NCBI RefSeq assembly: GCF_023544665.1
Contig: NZ_JAMJFL010000002.1
Coordinates: forward strand, 62,001 to 126,000
Direction: 5' to 3'
DNA from: Streptomyces sp. YS415
Lineage (GTDB): Bacteria; Actinomycetota; Actinomycetes; Streptomycetales; Streptomycetaceae
DNA length: 64,000 bases
Shown: positions 16,109 to 26,254 of the stretch, in pieces
Layout: each line of letters starts with the position of its first letter
Position numbering within the stretch: the stretch's first letter is position 1
The notes under the pieces: model-generated
Databases searched by the model: none
Told to the model about the DNA's origin: nothing
Seen by the model: the letters and a program-made list of their open reading frames with translations, nothing else
Translations under genes and position numbers: made by a program

Positions 16109-16806
16109 GCCGCACCGGCCTTCCGCCCGCGTCCGTACAGCGCCAGCCCGAGCAGAGCCAGCAGCACCGGAACTCCCGCAGGGGCCACGGACGACGCCGC
16201 CAGCGCCAGGACCGCCCCCGCCATCGCACACCGCCGCACCGCCGCATCCGCCCGCAGCACCGGCAGCACCAGAGCCACCAGCACCGCAGGAAACGCCGCG
16301 TCCAGCCCGTACACCGCCGTGTCCCCCAGCGCCGTACCCGCCACCGCTCCCGCGAGCACCCCCGCGTTCCACACCACGAACAGCCCCACCCCGGAGACCC
16401 AGAAGGCCGCCCGCCGCCGCTCCGGATCCGTCTGCGCCAGCGCGAAGGCCACCGTCTCGTCGGTCACCAGATGCGCCCCGAGGAAGCGGGAGAGCCGCCC
16501 ACCGCTCCCGAGGACGTCCGCCACCGCCAGACTGAAGGCCGCCGTGCGGGTGTTCAGCAGCAACCCCGTCGCCGCCGCCGCGAGTGGCCCGCCTCCGGCC
16601 AGCAGCACCCCCACCGCACTGAATTGCGCGGACCCGGCGTACACCACCACCGACATCACCACCGGCACCCACACCGGCAGCCCGCCCGCCACGGAGATCG
16701 CCCCGAAGGAGACCCCGACCACCCCACTGGCCACCCACACCAGCGACGCATCGCGGACCAGCCCCCGCGCCCCACCCACTGTTCGCTTCACCGTACGCAT
16801 GTTCAC
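16105..16806 (-). CDS. azlC: AzlC-family branched-chain amino acid exporter
   Basis: A 233-residue permease. The family signature region GVSFGAISVAGGLPVWVPVVMS followed by YAGSAQFSAVGVLLAGG is clear, as is the FLGAHLVTDETVAFAL segment. About seven membrane helices are expected. It forms a two-gene exporter with azlD and diverges from an XRE-cupin regulator at 16871, with a periodic repeat between them. Start codons at 16806 and 16800 are both possible; no clear Shine-Dalgarno distinguishes them. Confidence 0.88.
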   Translation of the reverse strand: MNMRTVKRTVGGARGLVRDASLVWVASGVVGVSFGAISVAGGLPVWVPVVMSVVVYAGSAQFSAVGVLLAGGGPLAAAATGLLLNTRTAAFSLAVADVLGSGGRLSRFLGAHLVTDETVAFALAQTDPERRRAAFWVSGVGLFVVWNAGVLAGAVAGTALGDTAVYGLDAAFPAVLVALVLPVLRADAAVRRCAMAGAVLALAASSVAPAGVPVLLALLGLALYGRGRKAGAA

Positions 16807-16865
16807 TACGATGGACAGCGAACCCCTCGTACGTCAAGGCGAACGATCGTACCGATGGAGCGAAC
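16781..16865. promoter_or_regulatory. GCGAAC hexamers, three at exact 21-bp spacing plus one inverted
   Basis: GCGAAC occurs at 16818, 16839 and 16860 (21-bp steps, two helical turns) and inverted (GTTCGC) at 16781. The first two are followed by TCGTAC. The array lies between azlC and the XRE-cupin gene, which suggests a cooperative binding region for that regulator. Confidence 0.55.
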
Positions 16866-16870
16866 GACAG

Positions 16871-17437
16871 ATGGCCGACACCCCGCCCCCGCGGCTCCCC
16901 CTGGACTGGATCGCGGCCTCCCTGCGCAGGGAACGCACCCGCGCCGGCCTCTCCCTCTCCGAGCTGGCCAAGCGCGCCGGCATCGCCAAGTCCACGCTCT
17001 CCCAGCTGGAGGCGGCCGGCGGAAACCCGAGCGTGGAGACGTTGTGGGCCCTCGGCGTCGCCCTCGGCGTGCCGTTCAGCGCCCTGGTGGAACCCCCGGC
17101 CCCGTCCGTGCAGGTCATCCGCGCCGGGCAGGGCCCGACCGTCGCCTCGGAGAAGGCCGACTACGCCGCCACCCTGCTCTCCGCCAGCCCGCCCGGCGCC
17201 CGCCGCGACATCTACCACCTGCGCGCGGAACCCGGCCCTGCCCGGGAGTCGGAGCCGCACATCCCCGGCTCGGTCGAGCACCTGATCGTCAGCACCGGCA
17301 GGATGAAGGCCGGCCCCGCGGGCGAGGAGGTCGAACTGGCCCCCGGCGACTACATGTCGTACCGCGGGGACGTCCCCCACTCGTACGAGGCCCTCGCGCC
17401 CGGCACGACGTTCGTCCTGGTCATGCAGCACGTGTAG
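16871..17437 (+). CDS. XRE-family regulator with cupin domain
   Basis: A 188-residue regulator. The N-terminal helix-turn-helix is LRRERTRAGLSLSELAKRAG followed by IAKSTLSQLEAAGGNPSVETL; the C-terminal cupin runs from about residue 75 (HIPGSVEHLIVSTGRMKAGP and LAPGDYMSYRGDVPHSYEAL). This domain pair senses small ligands. ATG 16871 is preferred because GGAG lies 11 bases upstream and the 21-bp operator-like repeats would otherwise be coding; ATG 16811 is the alternative. It probably controls the divergent azlCD exporter. Confidence 0.9.
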   Translation: MADTPPPRLPLDWIAASLRRERTRAGLSLSELAKRAGIAKSTLSQLEAAGGNPSVETLWALGVALGVPFSALVEPPAPSVQVIRAGQGPTVASEKADYAATLLSASPPGARRDIYHLRAEPGPARESEPHIPGSVEHLIVSTGRMKAGPAGEEVELAPGDYMSYRGDVPHSYEALAPGTTFVLVMQHV

Positions 17438-17455
17438 CGGGGGGCCGGAAAAGGC

Positions 17456-17488
17456 AGGAGCCCCGACGCCTGACGGCGCGGGGCTCCT
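17456..17488. terminator. Bidirectional terminator between XRE-cupin and cspA
   Basis: AGGAGCCCCG pairs with CGGGGCTCCT, extended inwards by CGCC/GGCG around TGAC with one bulged A: about 14 bp. The two flanking genes converge here. Confidence 0.85.
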
Positions 17489-17529
17489 TGGGTACTGCTC
17501 TCAGGTGCGGATCAGAGACGAGGCTCGCC

Positions 17530-17733
17530 TCAGACGGGGGTGACGTTCTCCGCCTGCGGGCCCTTCGGGCCCTGGGTCACGTCGAAGGAGACCTGCTGGT
17601 TCTCCTCCAGCGAGCGGAAGCCGCTCGCATTGATCGCGGAGTAGTGGACGAAGACGTCGGGGCCGCCGCCCTCCTGGGCGATGAAGCCAAAGCCCTTTTC
17701 GGCGTTGAACCACTTAACGGTTCCGGTAGCCAT
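17530..17733 (-). CDS. Cold-shock domain protein (CspA family)
   Basis: A 67-residue single cold-shock domain. RNP1 is KGFGFIAQ and RNP2 VFVHYSAI, both complete, after the typical [17 protein letters not shown] start. It acts as an RNA/DNA-binding chaperone in the cytoplasm. AAGGAGGGC precedes the ATG. A promoter-like pair is seen at 17889-17916 on the minus strand, giving a leader of roughly 150 bases with a strong hairpin at 17823-17853, as in other csp genes. Confidence 0.96.
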   Translation of the reverse strand: MATGTVKWFNAEKGFGFIAQEGGGPDVFVHYSAINASGFRSLEENQQVSFDVTQGPKGPQAENVTPV

Positions 17734-17822
17734 AAGCCCTCCTTGGGCCCAAAGGGTTGCCCTGCTCCAGAACCTGCAAGTGTGAGAGCAAATGCCTGCA
17801 CTGCATACTTCTGAAAACGACT

Positions 17823-17853
17823 AGAGCCTGCGGTTACATGCTCCGCAGGCTCT
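17823..17853 (-). promoter_or_regulatory. Stable hairpin in the cspA 5' leader
   Basis: AGAGCCTGCGG and CCGCAGGCTCT form a perfect 11-bp stem around a 9-base loop. It lies about 90 bases before the cspA start and downstream of the predicted promoter, so it would be in the untranslated leader. It has no U-tract, which argues against a simple terminator. Confidence 0.6.
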
Positions 17854-17888
17854 GTACTGCAAGGGAAACCAAACTGCAACTTGCGGCG

Positions 17889-17916
17889 AGCCTAGCACGC
17901 GAGCAGCCGAAAGCAA
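17889..17916 (-). promoter_or_regulatory. Predicted cspA promoter (TTGCTT-N16-TAGGCT)
   Basis: On the minus strand a TTGCTT -35 box (17911-17916) and a TAGGCT -10 box (17889-17894) are separated by 16 bases. The start would fall near 17882. Confidence 0.45.
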
Positions 17917-18005
17917 TAGAGGTCAAGATCACGTCACCCGAACGTTTGAAAGGCCGAAAACCGCTTGACGTCCGGCCCGGAGTCTGGAGCGTAGCCCGGA
18001 GGGTC

Positions 18006-18866
<861 letters not shown>

Positions 18867-18933
18867 GGCCGTAACCTGCTGGGAGTTCCACGGGGGAGTT
18901 CTACGGGAGTTCTACGCGGGGGAGGGGGACGCC

Positions 18934-20652
18934 GTGCAGCCGCTCGGAGCTGACGAACCCACGGTCGTGGGGCCCTACCGGCTGCTCGGCCGGCTCGGCT
19001 CCGGCGGGATGGGACGGGTCTACCTGGGGCGCAGCGCGGGCGGCCGGACCGTCGCCGTCAAGATCGTGCACCCGCACTTCGCGCTCGACGAGGAGTTCCG
19101 CGCCCGCTTCCGCCGCGAGGTCGAGGCCGCCCGCCGGGTCGGCGGCGCCTGGACGGCCCCCGTCCTGGACGCGGACCCGGAGGCGCCGGTCCCCTGGGTC
19201 GCCACGGTGTACGCGGCGGGCCCCTCCCTGACGGCGGCGGTCGCGGACACCGGCGCACTGCCCGACCACACCGTACGAGTCCTGGGGGCGGGGCTCGCGG
19301 AGGCGCTGGCCACCGTGCACGAACTGGGCCTGGTGCACCGGGACGTCAAGCCCTCCAACGTCCTGCTGACCGTCGACGGCCCCACCCTGATCGACTTCGG
19401 CATCGCCCGCGCCATCGACGGCACGGCCTCCCTCACCTCCACCGGCGTCTCGATCGGCTCCCCCGGCTACATGGCGCCCGAGCAGATCCTCGGCAAGAGC
19501 GTCACCGGCGCGGCGGACGTCTTCTCCCTGGGCGCGGTGCTGGCGTACGCGGCGACGGGCGCACAGCCCTTCCCCGGCGACTCCTCGGCGGCGCTGCTGT
19601 ACCGGGTCGTGCACGAGGAGCCCGAACTCGGCTCCCTGGACGGCGAACTGCGGGAGGTGGTGGAGGCCTGCCTCGACAAGAACCCCGCGGGCCGTCCCAC
19701 CCCGGCCGACCTGGCCCGGCGGCTGGCTCCCGAGGGCGCGGCGCGGCTGGTGGCGTCCGGCTGGCTGCCCGGGGTGCTGGTCGAGCGGGTCAGCCGCAGC
19801 GCGGTGCAGGTGCTCAACCTGGAGGCGACGGACGGGGGTGGGGCGGCCTCGGGACCGGTGGCGTTCAGCAGCCCGGCGGTGGGGGAGTACGGCAGCCACG
19901 GGGTGGGGCAGTACGGCAGCTCCGGGGTGCGGGAGTTCGGTGGTCTGGGGGAGTTCGGCCGCCCTGCCGTGGGGGAGTTCGGTCCGCCGCCGGTCATGTC
20001 CGGTGGCTCGATGGCTTCCGGGGCGGTGCCCGAGCCGCGGGACGCCGAGCCCGCCACACAGCGGCCCGGCAAGCTGTCGGTCTCGGTCGCGGCGACCTCG
20101 GTACCGGGCGACGGCGGCCGGGGACGCCGCATGAGCTGCACGGTCGCGCTGGCCGTCGCCGGCGCGCTGGCCGCCGTGACCGTCGGGTCGGTGTTCGTGC
20201 TCGACCTGCTCCCGGGCAACTCCCCCGACGACTCGGGCGGTGCGGGCACCGACTCGTCCTCCCACGCGCCCGGCGACTCCGGCTCCGCCTCGGCGGCCCC
20301 CGACGCCCTGACGGCCTACCTCGGCACCTGGGAGGGCCAGGGCGTCGCCCTCGACGGCAAGCTCCCCCTCGGCACGTTCCGGCTCACCGTGCACCGGGCG
20401 GAGGCGGGCGAGAAGCTGGGCAAGATCCGGCAGACGGATGTGCTCGGCGGCGTCTGCAACGACGTACTGACCCTGAAGAGCGTCAGCGCCGAGCGGCTCG
20501 TGGCGACCTCCGTGGGCGCCGAGTCCAACCACAAGGGCTGCAACCCGGCGCCGACCACGGTCACCCTCACCCCGGTCGGCGACGACCTCGACTACGCCTC
20601 CGACAGCGAGGAGTCGGGGAAGCCGACGGCGCGGCTGACGAAGACCGGGTAG
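18934..20652 (+). CDS. Membrane Ser/Thr protein kinase (PknB-like, no PASTA)
   Basis: A 572-residue receptor-like kinase. The kinase domain (about 13-265) has the glycine loop LGSGGMGRVY, lysine K43 in VAVKIV, the catalytic HRDVKPSN (D137) and DFG (154-156). A glycine-rich linker with VGEYGSHGVGQYGSSGV-type repeats (about 310-350) precedes one membrane helix (about 399-425), and an extracellular domain of about 140 residues with two cysteines follows. GTG 18934 has a GGGGGAGG before it. It converges on the EssC-like ATPase with 23 bases between stops, so regulation of secretion is possible but unproven. Confidence 0.92.
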   Translation: MQPLGADEPTVVGPYRLLGRLGSGGMGRVYLGRSAGGRTVAVKIVHPHFALDEEFRARFRREVEAARRVGGAWTAPVLDADPEAPVPWVATVYAAGPSLTAAVADTGALPDHTVRVLGAGLAEALATVHELGLVHRDVKPSNVLLTVDGPTLIDFGIARAIDGTASLTSTGVSIGSPGYMAPEQILGKSVTGAADVFSLGAVLAYAATGAQPFPGDSSAALLYRVVHEEPELGSLDGELREVVEACLDKNPAGRPTPADLARRLAPEGAARLVASGWLPGVLVERVSRSAVQVLNLEATDGGGAASGPVAFSSPAVGEYGSHGVGQYGSSGVREFGGLGEFGRPAVGEFGPPPVMSGGSMASGAVPEPRDAEPATQRPGKLSVSVAATSVPGDGGRGRRMSCTVALAVAGALAAVTVGSVFVLDLLPGNSPDDSGGAGTDSSSHAPGDSGSASAAPDALTAYLGTWEGQGVALDGKLPLGTFRLTVHRAEAGEKLGKIRQTDVLGGVCNDVLTLKSVSAERLVATSVGAESNHKGCNPAPTTVTLTPVGDDLDYASDSEESGKPTARLTKTG

Positions 20653-20675
20653 CCCTCAGCCGGGGTTGACCACCG

Positions 20676-23600
20676 TCACCCCGGGATGACCACCGTGCGC
20701 AGCTCGCCGTCGCCGAGGTGCAGCATGCCCTTGCCCGGCACCGCGGGCCCGCCGACCATCCCGCGGTTCAGGCGGAAGCCGATCAGATCCCCGCTGGAGG
20801 ACTCCTGCGGGGAGAGCAGGATGCCGCGGCGGGCCTTCTTGGCGTCGACCTGCCAGCCGGAGAAGCCGCTGCACACGTCCTCCTCGTCACCGGCGATGAC
20901 GAGCGCGAGCCCGCGCTCGGCACCCCGCGAGACGATCTTCTTCATCTGGCTCTCGGCGTCGCAGTCCTCCAGGATCTCGCCGTCGTCGATCAGGACGACG
21001 ACCGGGTTCTCCACCGACGGCTCCGCGCCGTCGATGAGCTCCTCGAACTCGTCCTCGTCGATGTCGTCCCCGGTGAACACCTTCAGCACGCCCTCCACAC
21101 CGTCCAGTTGGCGGACCGGCGACTGACGCGGCGCCGCGACGACGAGCCGTGCGCCCTGCTTCAGGAACGACTGCGCGAAGTTCATCAGGACCGTCGAGCG
21201 GCCGGACTTCGCCGGGCCCGCGATGACGAACGACGGCACGCCCTGCGCGAGATCGGGGCCGAAGCCGACGATCTCGTCGCCGCCGATGCCGGCCAGCGCG
21301 TACAGCTTGGAGCCCGAGACGTCCGGGTCGCGCAGCTCCCACGCCTCGGGGAAGGAGATCCGGCTCGGCAGGCTGTCCACCCGGAACGGCCGCCGCGCGC
21401 GTGGCACCCCGGCGTCGCGGGCGGTCGCCGCCTCGCCGATCGCCGCCAGCGCCGCCGCCTGGCCCTGGCCGGTGGTGTCCTCGGCGAGCAGCGCGAACTG
21501 CGTCTCCGTACCGGCCTCGTTCTTGAAGGCGCGGCCCGGCGGGATCTCCTCGGGCACCTTGCGCGCCGGGATGCCGAGCGTGGAGAAGTCGCTGCGGTCG
21601 GCCAGCCGCAGACCGTACTTGTCCTCGGTGAGCGTGGCGATACGGCCCACCAGCAGCGTCCGGTCACCGGTGAGGACCAGATGGATGCCGACGCTCGCAC
21701 CCTCCCGCATCATCGTCTGCAGATCGTCGGTCAGCGCCCCGTGGTCGACCTCGCCGAGCGTGGGCACCCAGCCCTCCCAGCGGTCCAGCAGCACGACGAT
21801 GTGCGGCAGCCGCTCGTCCTCCGCGACCGCGGCCCGCTGCTCGCCGATGTCGGCGAAGCCCTTGTCCGCCAGCACGCCCTGGCGGCGGTCCATCTCGCCC
21901 TTGAGCCGGTTGACGAGCCGGACCACCCGCTCGGTCTGGTTGCGGCTGACGACCGCCCCGCAGTGCGGCAGCCGGGTCAGCGCGTTCAGCGCGCCGTTGC
22001 CGCAGTCGATGCCGTACAGATGCACATCGGCCACCGAGTGCGTACGGGCGATCGAACCCGCGATGGTGCGCAGCACCTGGGAACGGCCACTGCGCGGGGC
22101 ACCGCCGATCATCAGGTGCCCGAAGCTCGCGAAGTCCACCGCGACCGGGCGGCGGGCCTGGAGCGCGGGCAGGTCCTCGACGCCGTACACCGCGGGCGGC
22201 AGCTTGCCGGCGGCCGGGGTGAAGGCCGGTGCCGGGACCTCGTCGAGCAGCAGCGTCTCGTCGAGGGCGGGCAGCCAGGGGCTGTGCTGCGCGGGGATGC
22301 CCAGCGACTGGTTGGCGCGGCGGATCTCGTCGACGAGCACCTTGAGGTCGGTGATCTCCTCGTCCTCGCGCGACTCGGCCTTCGGCTTGGTCAGCGCGGC
22401 CCGGCCCAGGTCCTCCCAGGTCAGCGGCGACACCCACGGCATGAGGGCCGCGGGGTCCGCGGCGCCGGGCCGGCGGCCGCCCACCCGGCCCGACTGGAAC
22501 GGCACCAGGGAGGCGTGCCCGAGCCGGACGTACGCCCGGCCCGGCGTGCTCTTGGAGATGTGCCCGGCCTCGGGGGAGTCGATGACGTCGGTCGACTCAC
22601 CGCCGTCCGTCACCCGCAGCGCGATCCGGAGGTTGGTGTTGGCCCGGATCTCGGGCGACACGACACCGGAGGGCCGCTGGGTGGCGAGGAGGAGGTGGAT
22701 GCCGAGGGACCGCCCTCGCTGGGCGATGTTGACGAGACCGGTGACGAAGTCGGGCAGGTCGCGCACCATCGACGCGAACTCGTCGATGACGATGAGGAGT
22801 CGGGGCACGGGCTTGTGGGACGGATCCCTGCGCACCAGATCCTGGTAGTCCTCGATGTCCTTGGCATCGGCTTTGGCGAGGATGTGCTCACGCCGGTGCA
22901 GCTCGGCACCCAGCGACTCCAGCGCCCGCTCCACGAGATGGGCGTCGAGGTCGGTCACCATGCCGACGGTGTGCGGGAGATGGACACAGTCCTTGAAGGC
23001 CGCACCGCCCTTGTAGTCGACGAGCACGAAGGTCATGTTCTCGGGCGTGTTCGCCACGGCGAGGGCCGCGACGATGGTCTGCAGCAGCTCCGACTTTCCC
23101 GAACCGGTCGTACCGGCGATGAGGCCGTGCGGCCCGTCCTTGCGGATGTCGATGCCGAAGGGCCCGTCGTAGGACTCACCGATGACGGCGAGCGTCGACT
23201 GCCCGCCCATCCGCCAGCGCGCCACGATGGCATCGCTGGTCGGCGGCTCCAGCTGCAGCACGTCGAGCAGCCGGCTGGACCCGGGCAGCGCCGAGTCCTC
23301 CGTCTCCCCGCTGATGTCACGCAGCGAGGACAGGGACCGGGCCAGCCGCAGGCACCAGGCGGCGGAGACGAAGTCGGGCCGTACGTCCTTGCGCCGCTCG
23401 GCCCCGGCCTCCTCGACGCGCAGCCGCAGCTTGTCGGGCTCCTGGGCGCCGGGTCCACCGGGCTCGGGGGCGCTTTGATGCCACGCCTGGAAGGACGGGA
23501 AACCCCCGGCGGGCTGGGCCTGCTGGACGCTCTCCTGCCGCTGCCGGATCTCCTCGGCCTTGGGCTCCGCCACGACGAAGGCCTGGCACTCGCCGGGCAG

Positions 23601-25388
23601 GAACCGCTCCTCGGCGTCGAGGCAGAGGGCGTACATGGACACGGACGGCCCCTCGCGCAGCAGCCGTACGACCCCCGGCAGCGACCGCAGCCGGCGCGAG
23701 CCGTCCCACACGACCACGATGTCCGGGTCGCTGAAGGTGCTGCCCTGGCCGCGGTTCTGCTCGGCGGCCTTCTTGCGCGCGTCGAGGATCTGCGTGAGCT
23801 CGCCGATGCGGGCGCCGACGGTCTCGGCGTCCGTGCCGATGAGCACGTTGACGTCCTGCCCGCCGGACGGCTTGGAGTGCGGCAGCCAGCGCATCCAGTC
23901 CCAGCTCTCCTGCGCGGAGTGCTCGGACAGGACGTAGAACTGCACGTCCATCGGGCTGTGCAGGGCGGCGAACTGGGCGACGGCCCAACGCCCCATCGCC
24001 CGCGCGGAGTCGCCGGGACCGGCCATGCCGATGACGCCGAGCCCGCGCAGGTTCAGCGCCACGGGCGCGTCCTCGATGGTCCAGGTGACCTCGCGCTTGT
24101 GGTCGTCCTGCTCCGGGTCGTCGAGCACGACCTCGGAGGGCAACTGCCCGGTGCCGACGCGCAGCAGAAGGTGGTCGCGGTCGGTACGCCGACGCTCCCA
24201 GAGCCGGGTGCGGGGGCCGGTCCCCAGCGACAGGACCGTCGCCGGGTCGGGAATGGCGTGCCGCCGGTCGTCGCGCTCGGCGACGAGGGCGTCCTGCGCG
24301 TCCTGCTCGATCCGCGCCTTCTGCTCCTCGTACTCCTTGACCTGCTTCGCGTGCGACTTACGGCCGTGCTTCTTGTCGTTGTAGTAGTTCGCGAAGAGGA
24401 GGAAGGGGCTGAGCGCCGCCATGATCAGGTAGTACCAGCGCTGGAAGATCAGCACGGCGACGACGGCCCCGACGAGCGGCGTCAGCGCCATGAGCCAGGG
24501 CAGCGGCCGGGGTTCGTACTCACGCGGCGACGACGGCAGCCGGAACCGGGTCTGCCGCTCCGGGGGCCGCAGGCGCGGGGGCCGGTTGTAGTCGAGGCCG
24601 ATGCCGTCCTCGGACCACTTCAGGGCGGCGTTGGGGGGTGAATAACGGGCCAGCTCGATGAGGGAGTTGCCGATGGCGATCTGGGCGCCGAGGCGCCATA
24701 TGTCGGGGTCGGGAGGGGCGGGGGCGGGAGCGGGAGCGGGAGAATCACCGGACGCACCTTCACGCCCCCGCTTCTCCTCCTCCTTCTTCCTCCTCTTCTC
24801 CTCCCTCCTCTCCTTCCTCTTCTTCTTCCCGGAGTCCTTGTCGTCCTTGGGGTTGAGGATGTCGTCGACGGGGGTGCCGTCGAGGAAGACGCCGTCGGTT
24901 TCGCCGTGGACCTTGAACCGGCAGGTGCCGTCGGTGGCGACGGAGAGGGTGAGGGCGCGGTCGCCGAGTTCGGGGTCGTCGATACGGATGTGACTGGCCG
25001 GCCCGCTGCCGATGTCGTACCGCCCGACACCGAGCCGGTGCACGTAGCCGGCGACGGGCCCGCCGACGATGCGCAGCTCGACGAGTCCGGTGGGTTCCCC
25101 GGGCAGACAGCCGGCGGGGTCCTGGAGACTGACGACGGCCCCTTCGCGCAGGGGCGAGTTGAGGACGGTGGCGGAGGGATCGACGGCGTATCCGTCGACG
25201 TAGAGGAGGGGAGCGCTGCCGCTGACGGGGTGTTGCTGCCCGATGGGGATGACTTGAGCCCCGCTGTGCCCGACCTGCCGGGCCAGTTCCTGGGCGATGT
25301 CGCCCATGGTGGACTCAGGATCGGCATCGAGCACGACGTCGGCGGTGCCCCCGCCGAACGGGTCGACGACGGTCAGAGTCAGGCGCAC
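20676..25388 (-). CDS. eccC: Type VII secretion FtsK/SpoIIIE ATPase, EssC/EccC type with N-terminal FHA
   Basis: A 1570-residue T7SS motor. The N-terminal ~90 residues look ubiquitin-like or FHA-like, followed by an FHA-type segment (GPASHIRIDDPELGDRALTL) and a Lys/Glu-rich charged stretch. Two membrane helices lie at about 296-332, then three FtsK/SpoIIIE domains. Walker A loops: GTTGSGKS (about 755, canonical), GAPRSGRS (about 1094) and GPAKSGRS (about 1388), the last two with Arg for Lys. Single-chain, FHA-headed architecture resembles Firmicutes EssC more than mycobacterial EccC. GTG 25388 has GGGAGGA eight bases upstream. No EccB, EccD, EccE or MycP gene is visible in the window. Confidence 0.9.
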   Translation of the reverse strand: MRLTLTVVDPFGGGTADVVLDADPESTMGDIAQELARQVGHSGAQVIPIGQQHPVSGSAPLLYVDGYAVDPSATVLNSPLREGAVVSLQDPAGCLPGEPTGLVELRIVGGPVAGYVHRLGVGRYDIGSGPASHIRIDDPELGDRALTLSVATDGTCRFKVHGETDGVFLDGTPVDDILNPKDDKDSGKKKRKERREEKRRKKEEEKRGREGASGDSPAPAPAPAPPDPDIWRLGAQIAIGNSLIELARYSPPNAALKWSEDGIGLDYNRPPRLRPPERQTRFRLPSSPREYEPRPLPWLMALTPLVGAVVAVLIFQRWYYLIMAALSPFLLFANYYNDKKHGRKSHAKQVKEYEEQKARIEQDAQDALVAERDDRRHAIPDPATVLSLGTGPRTRLWERRRTDRDHLLLRVGTGQLPSEVVLDDPEQDDHKREVTWTIEDAPVALNLRGLGVIGMAGPGDSARAMGRWAVAQFAALHSPMDVQFYVLSEHSAQESWDWMRWLPHSKPSGGQDVNVLIGTDAETVGARIGELTQILDARKKAAEQNRGQGSTFSDPDIVVVWDGSRRLRSLPGVVRLLREGPSVSMYALCLDAEERFLPGECQAFVVAEPKAEEIRQRQESVQQAQPAGGFPSFQAWHQSAPEPGGPGAQEPDKLRLRVEEAGAERRKDVRPDFVSAAWCLRLARSLSSLRDISGETEDSALPGSSRLLDVLQLEPPTSDAIVARWRMGGQSTLAVIGESYDGPFGIDIRKDGPHGLIAGTTGSGKSELLQTIVAALAVANTPENMTFVLVDYKGGAAFKDCVHLPHTVGMVTDLDAHLVERALESLGAELHRREHILAKADAKDIEDYQDLVRRDPSHKPVPRLLIVIDEFASMVRDLPDFVTGLVNIAQRGRSLGIHLLLATQRPSGVVSPEIRANTNLRIALRVTDGGESTDVIDSPEAGHISKSTPGRAYVRLGHASLVPFQSGRVGGRRPGAADPAALMPWVSPLTWEDLGRAALTKPKAESREDEEITDLKVLVDEIRRANQSLGIPAQHSPWLPALDETLLLDEVPAPAFTPAAGKLPPAVYGVEDLPALQARRPVAVDFASFGHLMIGGAPRSGRSQVLRTIAGSIARTHSVADVHLYGIDCGNGALNALTRLPHCGAVVSRNQTERVVRLVNRLKGEMDRRQGVLADKGFADIGEQRAAVAEDERLPHIVVLLDRWEGWVPTLGEVDHGALTDDLQTMMREGASVGIHLVLTGDRTLLVGRIATLTEDKYGLRLADRSDFSTLGIPARKVPEEIPPGRAFKNEAGTETQFALLAEDTTGQGQAAALAAIGEAATARDAGVPRARRPFRVDSLPSRISFPEAWELRDPDVSGSKLYALAGIGGDEIVGFGPDLAQGVPSFVIAGPAKSGRSTVLMNFAQSFLKQGARLVVAAPRQSPVRQLDGVEGVLKVFTGDDIDEDEFEELIDGAEPSVENPVVVLIDDGEILEDCDAESQMKKIVSRGAERGLALVIAGDEEDVCSGFSGWQVDAKKARRGILLSPQESSSGDLIGFRLNRGMVGGPAVPGKGMLHLGDGELRTVVIPG

Positions 25389-25730
25389 GTCTCTTGTCCT
25401 CCCCGATGCCCCCGTGACCGCTTCCGCAACGCTGGCCACAGTTGGAAGCGACGATATCCGCTGGGGCCGGAGCGGCGACAGCGGGAGGCGGGCGACTTGC
25501 TGTTCCGTCTTCCCGATGGCAACGAGGTGCGGAGCTGCTGTGACGGGGTCATGACGGCTTGTTCACGAAGCCGGGATGTGACACCTCAGGCCTCACCCGT
25601 AAGCTGCTGCCTCGAGAGCGGACGATCACACCGGCTGCCACACGGAGTTGGGGCCGGCCGGTCACTGTCGGACCGCAAACAGGGAGCCACGGGGGTTGGC
25701 CCTGCGGCGTTGTGGAGATGGAGCGGCTTC
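25389..25730. other. Divergent intergenic region between the T7SS ATPase and a WXG100-like gene
   Basis: A 342-base noncoding stretch that must hold the promoters of both genes. No clear promoter pair or long palindrome was found. It is less GC-biased by position than coding DNA here. Confidence 0.5.
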
Positions 25731-26033
25731 ATGGCCAAGGACCTTGACGTCACATATCAGGACATGCGGGACGCTGCCAAGCATGTCGTGAAGGAGAAGG
25801 AGCGACTTCAGGAGAAGCTCGACGGCCTGAAGAAGTACATCAACAACCTGGTCGAGTCCGGTTACGTCACGAAGAGCTCCTCCAAGGCCTTCGACGAGAA
25901 CTTCACGGAGTTCGTGCAGGGTTCGAAGGACACGCTGGACGGTCTGGACGGCATGGGGGACTACCTGACCATGGCGGCGGACAAGTTCGAGCAGATCGAC
26001 GACGAGCTGGCGAAGCAGGCTCGGGGTAAGTGA
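25731..26033 (+). CDS. WXG100-like T7SS small protein (no WXG motif)
   Basis: A 100-residue, almost wholly helical protein of EsxA size, predicted as a helical hairpin. The turn has ESGYV instead of WxG. The C-terminus FEQIDDELAKQ carries an FxxxD-type motif and is shared with the proteins at 30146 (FEDLDEELAK) and 41414 (FKKLDDELAK), which suggests a common secretion or partner signal. GGAG lies seven bases before ATG 25731. It diverges from the ATPase gene, as expected for a secreted substrate or co-factor of that system. Confidence 0.8.
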   Translation: MAKDLDVTYQDMRDAAKHVVKEKERLQEKLDGLKKYINNLVESGYVTKSSSKAFDENFTEFVQGSKDTLDGLDGMGDYLTMAADKFEQIDDELAKQARGK

Positions 26034-26254
26034 GTTCCTGAACTCTCGGTGCGGTGGGGCGATGGGTCGCCTCGCCGCACCGTTCGTTCAGTGTGTTTGC
26101 CGAGTTGCTCGATACCGCACCCTCTCGCCGACGGCTGAGGCGTCAGTCCCCTTGAGACTGCGGCGCGTGTCCTCCATGCGGTCGCTGATGGAGGAAAAGG
26201 TCTTCCTCAGGTGCTCGAATTTCAGCGTGCAGGACTATCCGGGGATTTGAACTG
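26034..26254. other. Noncoding gap (221 bases)
   Basis: Nothing convincing seen; short open frames here have neither ribosome sites nor GC-position bias. Confidence 0.5.

Noticed and set aside
20718..24641. A 1307-codon plus-strand frame antisense to the T7SS ATPase
   Set aside because: The opposite strand encodes recognisable FtsK domains; the plus frame has no motif and a low-complexity Arg/Ala/Gly composition.
26062..26250. A 62-codon frame between the WXG100-like gene and the 26255 membrane protein
   Set aside because: No ribosome site and no coding-type third-position bias.
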